Below, one piece after another: positions 22,998 through 29,868 of a stretch of 35,261 nt of DNA. Source of the stretch: Roseivirga sp. UBA7431 (lineage in GTDB: Bacteria > Bacteroidota > Bacteroidia > Cytophagales > Cyclobacteriaceae). The notes beneath the pieces are model-generated. The model was given only the letters and a program-made list of their open reading frames with translations, ran no database searches and was not told the origin of the DNA. The first letter of the stretch is position 1, and every line of letters starts with the position of its first letter. The DNA lies in the NCBI GenBank assembly GCA_002477595.1, contig DLQN01000080.1:1-35261 (forward strand), in the 5' to 3' direction. The translations under genes and the position numbers were made by a program.

Positions 22998-25403
22998 TTA
23001 GCGCCATGTGATTTCAATGTCTGAATCGATAAAGTCTGTTTCGATAAATTTAAGCTCAGAAATGAGATAATTCTTCTTATCCCGTTGTGGAAGTGGATCA
23101 AACTCTGTCACAGGTTCAATTAAATGGATATCCTCTTTATTAAGAGCAACTGAACTACCATTAATCATAAAATCACTTTCCTCAAAACCATGAAGATATA
23201 CTTTCATTGTCTTGAAGGTAGTTGGAAACATACCTTCAACCTGCGTTAGATGGATTGTTTTTGCCTTTCCATTAAATGAGATCTGCCTTTTATAGAAGGC
23301 TTCGCTTTCAAAATCAAAGGTCTCACCGTCATCCTCATAATACTGCTGTTGCGCCTCAACATTTCCGTGATAGACATGAAGCTTAAGCTCACCATCATGT
23401 ACTTCATGTGTATGCTGAACTACACTCTGTAAGGGGATAATAGCGCCCTCTTTAGCGTAAACAGGAAGGTCTTCCATGCTCGTTTCTATGACTAAGCTCT
23501 GGCCACCAGATACTTTTTCATCTGTAAAAAACCTGTACCAGTTTCCTTCTGGAATATAGATTTTGGAATATTCTTGCTGTGTGGTGGTAGGGCAAACTAA
23601 TAGCCAATCCCCTAAAGTGAATTCATTTTGCGCATTACCATGATAGATTTCTGGGTCATTGTAATAATCTACTGCGAGAGACTTGTTAATAGGTGTGCCG
23701 TTTTGATACGCTCTATAAAATAAGGAATACAGGTAAGGCATTAATTTATACCTTAGGTTAATGTAGTTTCTCGAGATTTCTTCCACCTCTTCACCATAGG
23801 CCCAAGGCTCCGAGTCTCTAACGTTTACCATGCTGTGTACCCTAAAGAAAGGAGCGAAGGTGGCTACAGCCAACCATCTTGCGAACAGCTGAGGGCTGCT
23901 TTCATCTACAAAACCACCAATGTCGTATCCAGCCACTGGCACTCCTGCCATACCCAGGCTATTGACTAATCTTACGCCTAACAGCATATGATCATCTCCA
24001 GCTACGTTGTCACCGGTCCAAACAGCAGAGTAGCGTTGCACTCCAGAGAATCCAGAGCGCGTTAAGGTAAAAGGTCGTTTGTTACCCATCTGTTTTCTGG
24101 CTCCTTCATAAGTGGCTCTCACCATCTGGAAGCCATAAACGTTACGGGCCTTTTTATGTGATACTTGCTGTCCTTCGTAGTCGAACTCGACCATATCCGG
24201 AATATCTTGTCCCCAACATGCTGGTTCGTTCATGTCATTCCAGAATCCTTCCAACCCGAGATCTGTGTAGAATTTAAGTTCTTCTGTCCACCAGTCTCTG
24301 CCTTTTTTATCGGTAAAATCAGTAAAATGACTGTTGCCAGGCCAAACACTTGCCTCGTATGGGGTTCCATCAGGGTATTTTACGAAGACGTCTTTTTCGA
24401 CTCCACGATCGTAGGTTCCATATCCTTTTTTAGTAGCGATACCTGGATCTAAAATGACGACCACTTTGAAACCTTGGGATGTCAGTTTATCGATGAGAGC
24501 TTTGGGGTTGGGGAATCTTTCTTTGTCAAAGGTGAAGGCCATGTAGTCCTTCATGTAGTGAATATCTAAGTAGATGACATCCGCAGGAATTTTCTTTTCA
24601 CGGAAGGTGTCGGCAATGTTGTAAACCTCATGATCGGGGTAGTAACTATACCTGCATTGCTGAAACCCTAAACTCCATTTAGGTGGCATTTGTATGGTTC
24701 CTGTCAGTTTAGCGTATTGCTGAATGACATCGTTTACCGTATCTCCTTGAATGAAATAATAGTTGAGATCGCCAGCAGAGGCGCTGAAGTAAGAAAAGCG
24801 ATCATTGTTAGATGTACCGAAGTTGAAATGACTTTTGTAGGTGTTGTCGAGAAAGATGCCGTATGGTTTTCCTTCTCTCACTCCTATGAAAAATGGGGTG
24901 CTTACATATAGCGGGTCGGTGTCATTGTTAAAACCAAAGGCATCTGAGTTCCAGTTATCATAGGATGAGCCTCTTCGGTTCAATCCACCGCTCTTTTCGC
25001 CCATACCCAAGAAAACTTCGTCTTGCGCAATGCGCTTATAATTAGTGACTTCTTCGCCCAGCCAACTAATTCCAAAAGTAGGGTCATCAGCATTAAGCAA
25101 GTCACCCGCTTTATTAAAAAAGCTTAGCCTAAAAGGTGATTTAGTCACCTTCATTTCAAGCTGATCCGTTTTCAGAACAATCTCTTCACTAGTTTCATGG
25201 AGTCCGGTAATTACAGTCTCTGGCTCCATTATCACGGAGAATGGATATTCGTCAAAGGCATCATATTTAGAAACCTGTACTCTGACGATATTATGATTGT
25301 AGGGGGTTAGTTTAAACTGATACTTGCCAGCCTTCCCTGCTATGATATTATTATGCGCTTTAAAGGTTGAAATAGCGCCTACTGATTCGTTTCTAAAATT
25401 CAT
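22998..25403 (-). CDS. GH31 alpha-glucosidase
   Basis: An 801-residue exo-acting alpha-glucosidase that releases glucose from maltose and maltodextrins. Domains in order: an N-terminal beta-sandwich (about 1-225); the catalytic barrel (about 226-600) with WSLGFQQCRYSYYPDHEV, IPADVIYLDIHYM, the nucleophile region GFWNDMNEPACWG (Asp at about 390) and the acid/base region AVWTGDNVAGDDHM; then proximal and distal beta-sandwiches with YEDDGETFDFE, typical of GH31. No signal peptide is visible, so the enzyme appears cytosolic, in agreement with an MFS importer in the same operon. It is the first gene of the GH31-GH13-MFS unit, with a -7 box and LacI-type operator upstream. Confidence 0.95.
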   Translation of the reverse strand: MNFRNESVGAISTFKAHNNIIAGKAGKYQFKLTPYNHNIVRVQVSKYDAFDEYPFSVIMEPETVITGLHETSEEIVLKTDQLEMKVTKSPFRLSFFNKAGDLLNADDPTFGISWLGEEVTNYKRIAQDEVFLGMGEKSGGLNRRGSSYDNWNSDAFGFNNDTDPLYVSTPFFIGVREGKPYGIFLDNTYKSHFNFGTSNNDRFSYFSASAGDLNYYFIQGDTVNDVIQQYAKLTGTIQMPPKWSLGFQQCRYSYYPDHEVYNIADTFREKKIPADVIYLDIHYMKDYMAFTFDKERFPNPKALIDKLTSQGFKVVVILDPGIATKKGYGTYDRGVEKDVFVKYPDGTPYEASVWPGNSHFTDFTDKKGRDWWTEELKFYTDLGLEGFWNDMNEPACWGQDIPDMVEFDYEGQQVSHKKARNVYGFQMVRATYEGARKQMGNKRPFTLTRSGFSGVQRYSAVWTGDNVAGDDHMLLGVRLVNSLGMAGVPVAGYDIGGFVDESSPQLFARWLAVATFAPFFRVHSMVNVRDSEPWAYGEEVEEISRNYINLRYKLMPYLYSLFYRAYQNGTPINKSLAVDYYNDPEIYHGNAQNEFTLGDWLLVCPTTTQQEYSKIYIPEGNWYRFFTDEKVSGGQSLVIETSMEDLPVYAKEGAIIPLQSVVQHTHEVHDGELKLHVYHGNVEAQQQYYEDDGETFDFESEAFYKRQISFNGKAKTIHLTQVEGMFPTTFKTMKVYLHGFEESDFMINGSSVALNKEDIHLIEPVTEFDPLPQRDKKNYLISELKFIETDFIDSDIEITWR

Positions 25404-25480
25404 GGAATAGTCAATTATTCGCTTTGACTCTTGGTTAAATAGCCTTCTATATTAGCTAAAAAATGGGAGCATATGAACTC

Positions 25481-25488
25481 CAAAATTA
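25481..25488 (-). promoter_or_regulatory. -7 promoter box of the maltodextrin operon
   Basis: TAATTTTG on the minus strand matches TAnnTTTG, 77 bases before the GH31 ATG. No TTG is found 17-22 bp upstream, as expected for an activator-dependent promoter. It lies 43 bp downstream of the operator at 25532-25545. Confidence 0.6.
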
Positions 25489-25531
25489 CCGGTAATGTAT
25501 GAATGAAGTGACTTTGTGGGTCTGAGCCTTA

Positions 25532-25545
25532 ATCAAACGTTTGCA
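25532..25545. promoter_or_regulatory. LacI-type operator of the maltodextrin operon
   Basis: ATCAAACGTTTGCA holds the perfect 10-bp palindrome CAAACGTTTG and matches the window consensus TGCAAACGTTTGCA at 12 of 14 positions. It sits between the lacI stop and the GH31 promoter, upstream of the -7 box rather than over it. Confidence 0.75.
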
Positions 25546-25557
25546 ATAAATTGAGGA

Positions 25558-26580
25558 TTATTGACGATTCGATGAATCTCGCACGATTAATTCCGTATCT
25601 AAGATCTTCACTTGCCGTTTACCGGGCTCTTTGGCATTGATTTCTTCAAGAATTAGTTTAGCAGCTTCGCGCCCCATTTCATAGCCAGGCTGAGAAATAC
25701 TTGATAAACTAGGGTTCACAAGAGATGAGAATTGCCAATTGCTAAAACCTACCACTGCGATTTCTTCTGGAATTTTTATGTTAGCTTTTTTGATGGCGCT
25801 AATTGCCCCTAGACCAGCCATATCATTGCTAGCAAAAACGCCATCAATGGTCTTTCCGCTTTTAAGAAGGTCGTTTATCGCTTTTTCGGCCTCAAGCTCT
25901 TCCCCAAACCTACATTCTACTATGTAACTTTCGTCAAACGTTATTTCATAATCTTCTAAAGCAGATAGGTATCCTTCTTTTCTCTTGCGGCAGATGATAA
26001 GGTTATCTGGACCTGCCAAATGCACTATGTGCTTGCATCCTATTTTGATTAGATGTTCTACGGCATCATAGGCTCCTTGATAGTCATCGACAATAACACT
26101 AGAGGCGTTCATGCCTTCAACAAGTCGATCAAAAAAGACCATTGGTGTTCCTTCTGCCACCACCTTCTCGAGATGCTTGAGGTCAGAAGTTTCCCTCGAA
26201 ATAGAAACAAGTAATCCGTCAACTCGTGCACCCATTAGGGCATCAATACTGTCTGCTTCGCGTTCATACCTTTCGTTTGATTGACAAATCATAACGTTAT
26301 AGCCTTCTTTCATAGCTTCATCTTCGATGCCACTAATAACAGTTGAAAAGAAGAAGTGAACAGTTTCTGGAATGACAACGCCAATGATGTTAGTTTTCTG
26401 ATTTCTAAGGCTTAAGGCAATTGCGTTTGGCCTGTAGTTATACTTGTCGGCTAGCGCAACTACTGCCTTCCTTGTTGTGGGGCTAATGCCAGGAAAATCC
26501 TTTAATGCTCGCGATACTGTCGAACAAGAGATGTTCAATTCCTTTGCAATATCCTTTATGGTTACCTGCCCGCTCTTCAT
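25558..26580 (-). CDS. LacI-family transcriptional regulator of sugar metabolism
   Basis: A 340-residue regulator. The N-terminal LacI HTH (about 5-55: VTIKDIAKELNISCSTVSRA then LKDFPGISPTTRKAVV) and hinge helix NYRPNAIALSLRNQKTN precede a periplasmic-binding-protein-like effector domain (about 60-335: IIGVVIPETVHFFFSTVISG, GVFASNDMAGLGAI, VAVVGFSNWQFSSL). It is immediately upstream of the maltodextrin operon on the same strand, and its own promoter carries the same palindrome as that operon, pfkA and the ROK kinase. This suggests autoregulation and a regulon joining maltodextrin use with glycolysis. The ligand is likely a sugar or sugar phosphate, not readable from sequence. Confidence 0.93.
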   Translation of the reverse strand: MKSGQVTIKDIAKELNISCSTVSRALKDFPGISPTTRKAVVALADKYNYRPNAIALSLRNQKTNIIGVVIPETVHFFFSTVISGIEDEAMKEGYNVMICQSNERYEREADSIDALMGARVDGLLVSISRETSDLKHLEKVVAEGTPMVFFDRLVEGMNASSVIVDDYQGAYDAVEHLIKIGCKHIVHLAGPDNLIICRKRKEGYLSALEDYEITFDESYIVECRFGEELEAEKAINDLLKSGKTIDGVFASNDMAGLGAISAIKKANIKIPEEIAVVGFSNWQFSSLVNPSLSSISQPGYEMGREAAKLILEEINAKEPGKRQVKILDTELIVRDSSNRQ

Positions 26581-26654
26581 TTTGATTCTTTATAAAATAA
26601 TCTATCGTCTCTGACTTTAAAGATGTTCATATCTTTTGACTAAACGACCTGACG

Positions 26655-26662
26655 CAAAATTA
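26655..26662 (-). promoter_or_regulatory. -7 promoter box of lacI
   Basis: TAATTTTG on the minus strand, 74 bases before the lacI ATG, matches TAnnTTTG. It is 43 bp from the operator at 26706-26719, the same spacing as at the maltodextrin operon. No TTG -33 box is present. Confidence 0.6.
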
Positions 26663-26705
26663 ATTTAAAAAAATATTTCCGCCTTATATCGGCAGTATGG
26701 CAAGT

Positions 26706-26719
26706 TTCAATCGTTTGCA
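26706..26719. promoter_or_regulatory. LacI-type operator between lacI and fba
   Basis: TTCAATCGTTTGCA matches TGCAAACGTTTGCA at 12 of 14 positions. It is placed to act on lacI itself and possibly on the divergent fba promoter. Confidence 0.7.
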
Positions 26720-26755
26720 ATCATATGGTATTGTGTTGGTGCTAAGTGAGTTATA

Positions 26756-26785
26756 TTGATAATTGATTTTATAATCCCTACTTTG
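26756..26785 (+). promoter_or_regulatory. Candidate promoter of fba
   Basis: TTG (26756-26758), a 20-base spacer, then TACTTTG, which is one base short of TAnnTTTG. This would give a leader of about 210 bases containing the weak operator-like site and the large palindrome. Confidence 0.3.
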
Positions 26786-26873
26786 GTGTAGGCAATAAGC
26801 TAGGAACAGCTGTGGGAACGATTGTTTTGAACTTTTGTCAGTAATTTCCTCCATTTCTATTATAGTTTACTTT

Positions 26874-26903
26874 ACTTATAGCGCAACTTGTTGCGCTATA
26901 AGT
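26874..26903. repeat. Perfect 30-bp palindrome in the fba leader
   Basis: ACTTATAGCGCAAC and GTTGCGCTATAAGT are exact reverse complements, separated only by TT. A short run TTTT follows at 26905-26908. It could be an attenuator or transcript-stabilising hairpin, or an operator for a dimeric regulator. It ends 100 bases before the fba ATG. Confidence 0.75.
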
Positions 26904-27003
26904 GTTTTAAGGGGACTTGATTTGCTGGCAGTTTGAGTTCGCTCAGAAGCTATTTTTTCTTTTCTTTGCAACTCGTATTATCAATTCAAATACAAAACAT
27001 AAC

Positions 27004-28068
27004 ATGGGAAAATTCAGAAGCGGTGTGCTTTATGGCCAGGAACTCAAAGATTGCCTGATCTACGCCAAAGAGAATAAGTTTGCATTACCAGCAATCAATG
27101 TAATAGGAACCAACAGCATCAATGCAGTATTAGAAGTTGCAAGCAAGGTAAACTCTCCAGTAATGGTTCAGTTTTCTGTAAGTGGAGCAGCATTCTACGC
27201 GGGTAAGTCTTTGGATAATGCTGGTTACAATGCATCAATTCAAGGAGCCATCTCTGGCGCCATGCATGTGCATCAAATGGCCGAGCACTATGGTGTTCCC
27301 GTAATTCTGCATACTGATCATGCGGCAAAGAAATTATTACCATGGATTGATGGCTTGCTTGATGCAGGAGAGAAATTCTATCAAAAGAATGGTCAGCCAC
27401 TATTTAGTACACACATGCTTGATCTTTCGGAGGAAACTTTAGAAGATAACATTCAGATAAGCTGTGATTATTTCAAACGTATGAATGCGATTGAAATGGG
27501 CATTGAGATCGAATTGGGTATCACTGGTGGTGAAGAAGATGGCGTTGATAACACAGATGTTGATTCTTCCCGACTCTACACGCAGCCTGAAGAGGTAGCA
27601 CAAGCTTGGGATGCACTTAGAAAAGTAGGAGATATATTCACGGTTGCCGCTTCTTTCGGTAATGTTCATGGTGTTTATAAGCCAGGTAATGTTGAATTGA
27701 GACCGTCTATTTTGAAAGATTCTCAAGAGTATATTCAGAAGAAATTCGGTACGGAAGAGAAGCCTGTATTCTTCGTATTTCATGGTGGCTCAGGTTCTGA
27801 GGCAGAAAAAATTGCTGAGGCAACCTCTTACGGATCTATCAAAATGAATATTGATACGGATATTCAGTGGGCTTGTTGGGATGGTGTTCATGGCTATTAC
27901 AATGACAAGAAAGGCTACTTACAGGCTCAGATTGGTAGCCCTGATGGTGAGGATTCTCCAAACAAGAAATACTATGACCCAAGGGTATGGTTAAGAAAAT
28001 CAGAGGAGAGCATTGTGAAGCGTTTGGAACAAGCGTTTGAAGAGCTTAACGCCATGAATAGAAACTAA
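27004..28068 (+). CDS. fbaA: Class II fructose-bisphosphate aldolase
   Basis: Zinc-dependent cleavage of fructose-1,6-bisphosphate in glycolysis, cytosolic. The 354-residue protein is of the E. coli FbaA (class IIa) type: LPAINVIGTNSINAVLEVA, the catalytic and metal-ligand region VILHTDHAAKKLLPWID (Asp and His at about 100-103), FSTHMLDLSEETLEDNI, the ligand Glu in EMGIEIELGITGGEEDGV, VHGVYKPGNVEL, the phosphate loop FVFHGGSGSEAEKI and KMNIDTDIQWACWDGV. The ATG at 27004 (MGKFRSGVLYGQEL) matches family starts; the in-frame ATG at 26917 would add 29 residues without homology. It is monocistronic and convergent with pfkA over a shared terminator. Confidence 0.96.
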   Translation: MGKFRSGVLYGQELKDCLIYAKENKFALPAINVIGTNSINAVLEVASKVNSPVMVQFSVSGAAFYAGKSLDNAGYNASIQGAISGAMHVHQMAEHYGVPVILHTDHAAKKLLPWIDGLLDAGEKFYQKNGQPLFSTHMLDLSEETLEDNIQISCDYFKRMNAIEMGIEIELGITGGEEDGVDNTDVDSSRLYTQPEEVAQAWDALRKVGDIFTVAASFGNVHGVYKPGNVELRPSILKDSQEYIQKKFGTEEKPVFFVFHGGSGSEAEKIAEATSYGSIKMNIDTDIQWACWDGVHGYYNDKKGYLQAQIGSPDGEDSPNKKYYDPRVWLRKSEESIVKRLEQAFEELNAMNRN

Positions 28069-28087
28069 TCTTTAGGTAAGGATAAAT

Positions 28088-28115
28088 AAAAAAGGAGGCA
28101 TAAGCCTCCTTTTTT
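28088..28115. terminator. Bidirectional terminator between fba and pfkA
   Basis: AAAAAAGGAGGC (28088-28099) pairs with GCCTCCTTTTTT (28104-28115) around a 4-base loop. The A and T tracts make it work on both strands, ending fba (+) and pfkA (-). Confidence 0.93.
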
Positions 28116-28119
28116 ATGG

Positions 28120-29103
28120 TTAAATAGATAAGATCTTCGCTACTCTGAATTCTTCAGGATCAAGTTTCTTTTCGGTTTTAATAGCCTCATGTATGTGTGT
28201 ATAAGCGACATGGTTGTTAACGACACCTACCATAACCTTAGACTTACCATCTCTAAGACCCTCTATGGCTGCAACCCCAAGCCTACTGGCTAAGACCCTG
28301 TCCATTGTAGTTGGAGACCCACCTCTTTGTAGATGACCTAATACCGTCACACGGATATCGAAGTAATCTAGTTTCTCTTTCACCTGATCGGCAACCGCGT
28401 AAGCATTTCCAAGTTGGCAACCCTCCGCGATAATCACAATATTGGATGCCTTTTGATTGGCAGCTCCTTTTCTTAGTCTTGCAATTAATTGGTCAATAGA
28501 CCAGCTATGTTCTGGTACAATCATGGCGACAGCTCCACCACCAATGGCTGAGTTAACGGCAATAAAACCGGCATCACGTCCCATTACTTCCACGAAGAAA
28601 AGTCTTTCATGTGATGAGGCCGTATCTCTAATTTTGTCAATGGCTTCAGTAGCTGTATTGCATGCGGTATCAAAACCAATTGTAAAATCAGTCCCGGCTA
28701 GGTCGTTGTCTATGGTTCCTGGTATGCCAATTACTGGTACATCGAACTCTTCACTAAAGATATCTGCTCCAGTAAACGAACCGTCTCCGCCTATTACCAC
28801 CAGCGCATCTAAGTCAAACTTCTTAAAGTTTTCATAAGCCTTCTCTCGCCCTTCTTTCGTACGAAATTCTTGACTCCGAGCAGATAGTAAAAAGGTGCCT
28901 CCTCGACTAAGGATGTTTGAAACTGATCGTACGAACAGTTGCTCAATGTTACCACTGATGAGACCATCATAGCCTTTATAAATGCCAAATATCTCAAGGT
29001 CGTAATAGATAGAAGCTCTGACTACTGCTCTTATTGCAGCATTCATACCTGGGGCATCGCCTCCTGATGTCAATACGCCTATTCTCTTAATTTTTGAAGT
29101 CAT
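28120..29103 (-). CDS. pfkA: ATP-dependent 6-phosphofructokinase
   Basis: Phosphorylates fructose-6-phosphate, the committed step of glycolysis. The 327-residue protein is of bacterial PfkA type: IGVLTSGGDAPGMNAAIRAV, the ATP-site VVIGGDGSFTGA (the G-D-G-S form indicates ATP rather than pyrophosphate), the catalytic PGTIDNDLAGTDFTIGFDTA (about 124-143), VEVMGRDAGFIA and the substrate loop VTVLGHLQRGGSPTTMDRVL. The ATG at 29103 (MTSKIKRIGV) is preferred; an in-frame TTG at 29109 adds two residues. A -7 box and a LacI-type operator upstream place it in the regulon with the maltodextrin genes. Confidence 0.96.
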   Translation of the reverse strand: MTSKIKRIGVLTSGGDAPGMNAAIRAVVRASIYYDLEIFGIYKGYDGLISGNIEQLFVRSVSNILSRGGTFLLSARSQEFRTKEGREKAYENFKKFDLDALVVIGGDGSFTGADIFSEEFDVPVIGIPGTIDNDLAGTDFTIGFDTACNTATEAIDKIRDTASSHERLFFVEVMGRDAGFIAVNSAIGGGAVAMIVPEHSWSIDQLIARLRKGAANQKASNIVIIAEGCQLGNAYAVADQVKEKLDYFDIRVTVLGHLQRGGSPTTMDRVLASRLGVAAIEGLRDGKSKVMVGVVNNHVAYTHIHEAIKTEKKLDPEEFRVAKILSI

Positions 29104-29119
29104 ACTCAACTGAATTAAT

Positions 29120-29127
29120 CAAAAATA
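29120..29127 (-). promoter_or_regulatory. -7 promoter box of pfkA
   Basis: TATTTTTG on the minus strand matches TAnnTTTG and would give a leader of only about 10 bases. It lies 44 bp from the operator at 29172-29185. No TTG -33 box is visible. Confidence 0.55.
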
Positions 29128-29171
29128 AGGTTTTGTGAGAGAACTATACAGTCGTGCTATCGTGATTGATA

Positions 29172-29185
29172 TGCAAACGATTGTT
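29172..29185. promoter_or_regulatory. LacI-type operator of pfkA
   Basis: TGCAAACGATTGTT matches TGCAAACGTTTGCA at 11 of 14 positions, with one intact half-site. It lies upstream of the promoter, between it and the nfu terminator. Confidence 0.6.
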
Positions 29186-29198
29186 AATGCACCATAAA

Positions 29199-29230
29199 AA
29201 AAGCCTTCTTGATTTATCAAGAAGGCTTTT
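29199..29230 (-). terminator. Intrinsic terminator of the Nfu gene
   Basis: AAAAGCCTTCTTGA (29199-29212) and TCAAGAAGGCTTTT (29217-29230) form a perfect 14-bp stem with a 4-base loop. On the minus strand a run of seven T follows. It isolates pfkA from the nfu transcript. Confidence 0.93.
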
Positions 29231-29250
29231 CAGGCTAGCAATATTCTTAA

Positions 29251-29820
29251 TTAAACGCCTTCGGCCACCACTTCAGTGACATCATTTGGCAGCATTCTTT
29301 TTAATAGGTTTTCAATGCCTGATTTTAATGTAACAGCTGATGCTGGGCAACCGCTGCATGAACCTTGAAGATTCACTTTTACAACACCTTCCTCGAATGA
29401 TGAGAATCCAATCGCTCCGCCATCTTGCTCTACGGCTGGGCGAATGTATTCGTCAAGAATGCCTTTGATTTTCTTCACTACCTCAGAATCATTCTCATCA
29501 AAAAGCGGATCTTTATCCAACTCCTCAAGGATCAAAGGCTTCTCAGCTTCTAAATAAGGTTTGATGACATCACGGATGCTGTCTTGGATTTCAATCCAAT
29601 CGACACTTTCGGATTTGGTAACAGTAACGAAATTGCTCATGTAGAATACACGCTCTACATTTGCCAATTTGAATAGCTCTTGCGCTAGCGGAGAGTCCGC
29701 CGCAGCTTCAGCGTTAGGGTAATCAAAGCTAACTCCATCCTGCAACAACATAAAGTTCACCACGAACTTCATAGAGTTAGGATTCGGATTCGCTTCCATA
29801 TATATACTTACAGCTTTCAT
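29251..29820 (-). CDS. Nfu-type iron-sulfur cluster carrier (NifU C-terminal domain)
   Basis: A 189-residue cytosolic Fe-S scaffold or carrier. The N-terminal Nfu_N domain (about 1-95) starts MKAVSIYMEANPNPNSMKFV and includes the ADSPLAQELFKLANVERVFY segment. The C-terminal NifU domain (about 108-185) has GILDEYIRPAVEQDGGAIGF and the cluster-binding CSGCPAS motif (C-x-x-C at about 156-159), followed by TLKSGIENLLKRMLP. This two-domain layout is that of mitochondrial and bacterial Nfu1/NfuA-like proteins. It has its own -7 box upstream (29849-29856) and a strong terminator, so it appears monocistronic. Confidence 0.94.
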   Translation of the reverse strand: MKAVSIYMEANPNPNSMKFVVNFMLLQDGVSFDYPNAEAAADSPLAQELFKLANVERVFYMSNFVTVTKSESVDWIEIQDSIRDVIKPYLEAEKPLILEELDKDPLFDENDSEVVKKIKGILDEYIRPAVEQDGGAIGFSSFEEGVVKVNLQGSCSGCPASAVTLKSGIENLLKRMLPNDVTEVVAEGV

Positions 29821-29848
29821 TTCTCTCTTGAATTAGGACTTATAACCA

Positions 29849-29856
29849 CAAAGGTA
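29849..29856 (-). promoter_or_regulatory. -7 promoter box of the Nfu gene
   Basis: TACCTTTG on the minus strand matches TAnnTTTG, 28 bases before the ATG. The -33 side lies in the end of the symporter gene. Confidence 0.45.
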
Positions 29857-29868
29857 GGTGATAAGTTC

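Larger units (their letters stand above)
26581..27003. other. 423-bp regulatory gap between lacI and fba
   Basis: The longest gene-free stretch of the window. It holds the lacI -7 box (26655-26662), a LacI-type operator (26706-26719), a candidate fba promoter (TTG at 26756-26758, TACTTTG at 26779-26785, spacer 20), a weaker operator-like site TGGGAACGATTGTT at 26813-26826 (9 of 14), and a 30-bp palindrome at 26874-26903. The ORF extending upstream of fba to 26917 begins with an unlikely hydrophobic lead and is not supported. Confidence 0.7.

Noticed and set aside
25932..25945. CAAACGTTATTT-type half palindrome.
   Set aside because: Only one half-site fits and it is inside the lacI coding sequence.
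26917..27003. N-terminal extension of the fba frame starting MICWQFEFAQK.
   Set aside because: The 29 extra residues do not resemble class II aldolases; the family-like start is at 27004.
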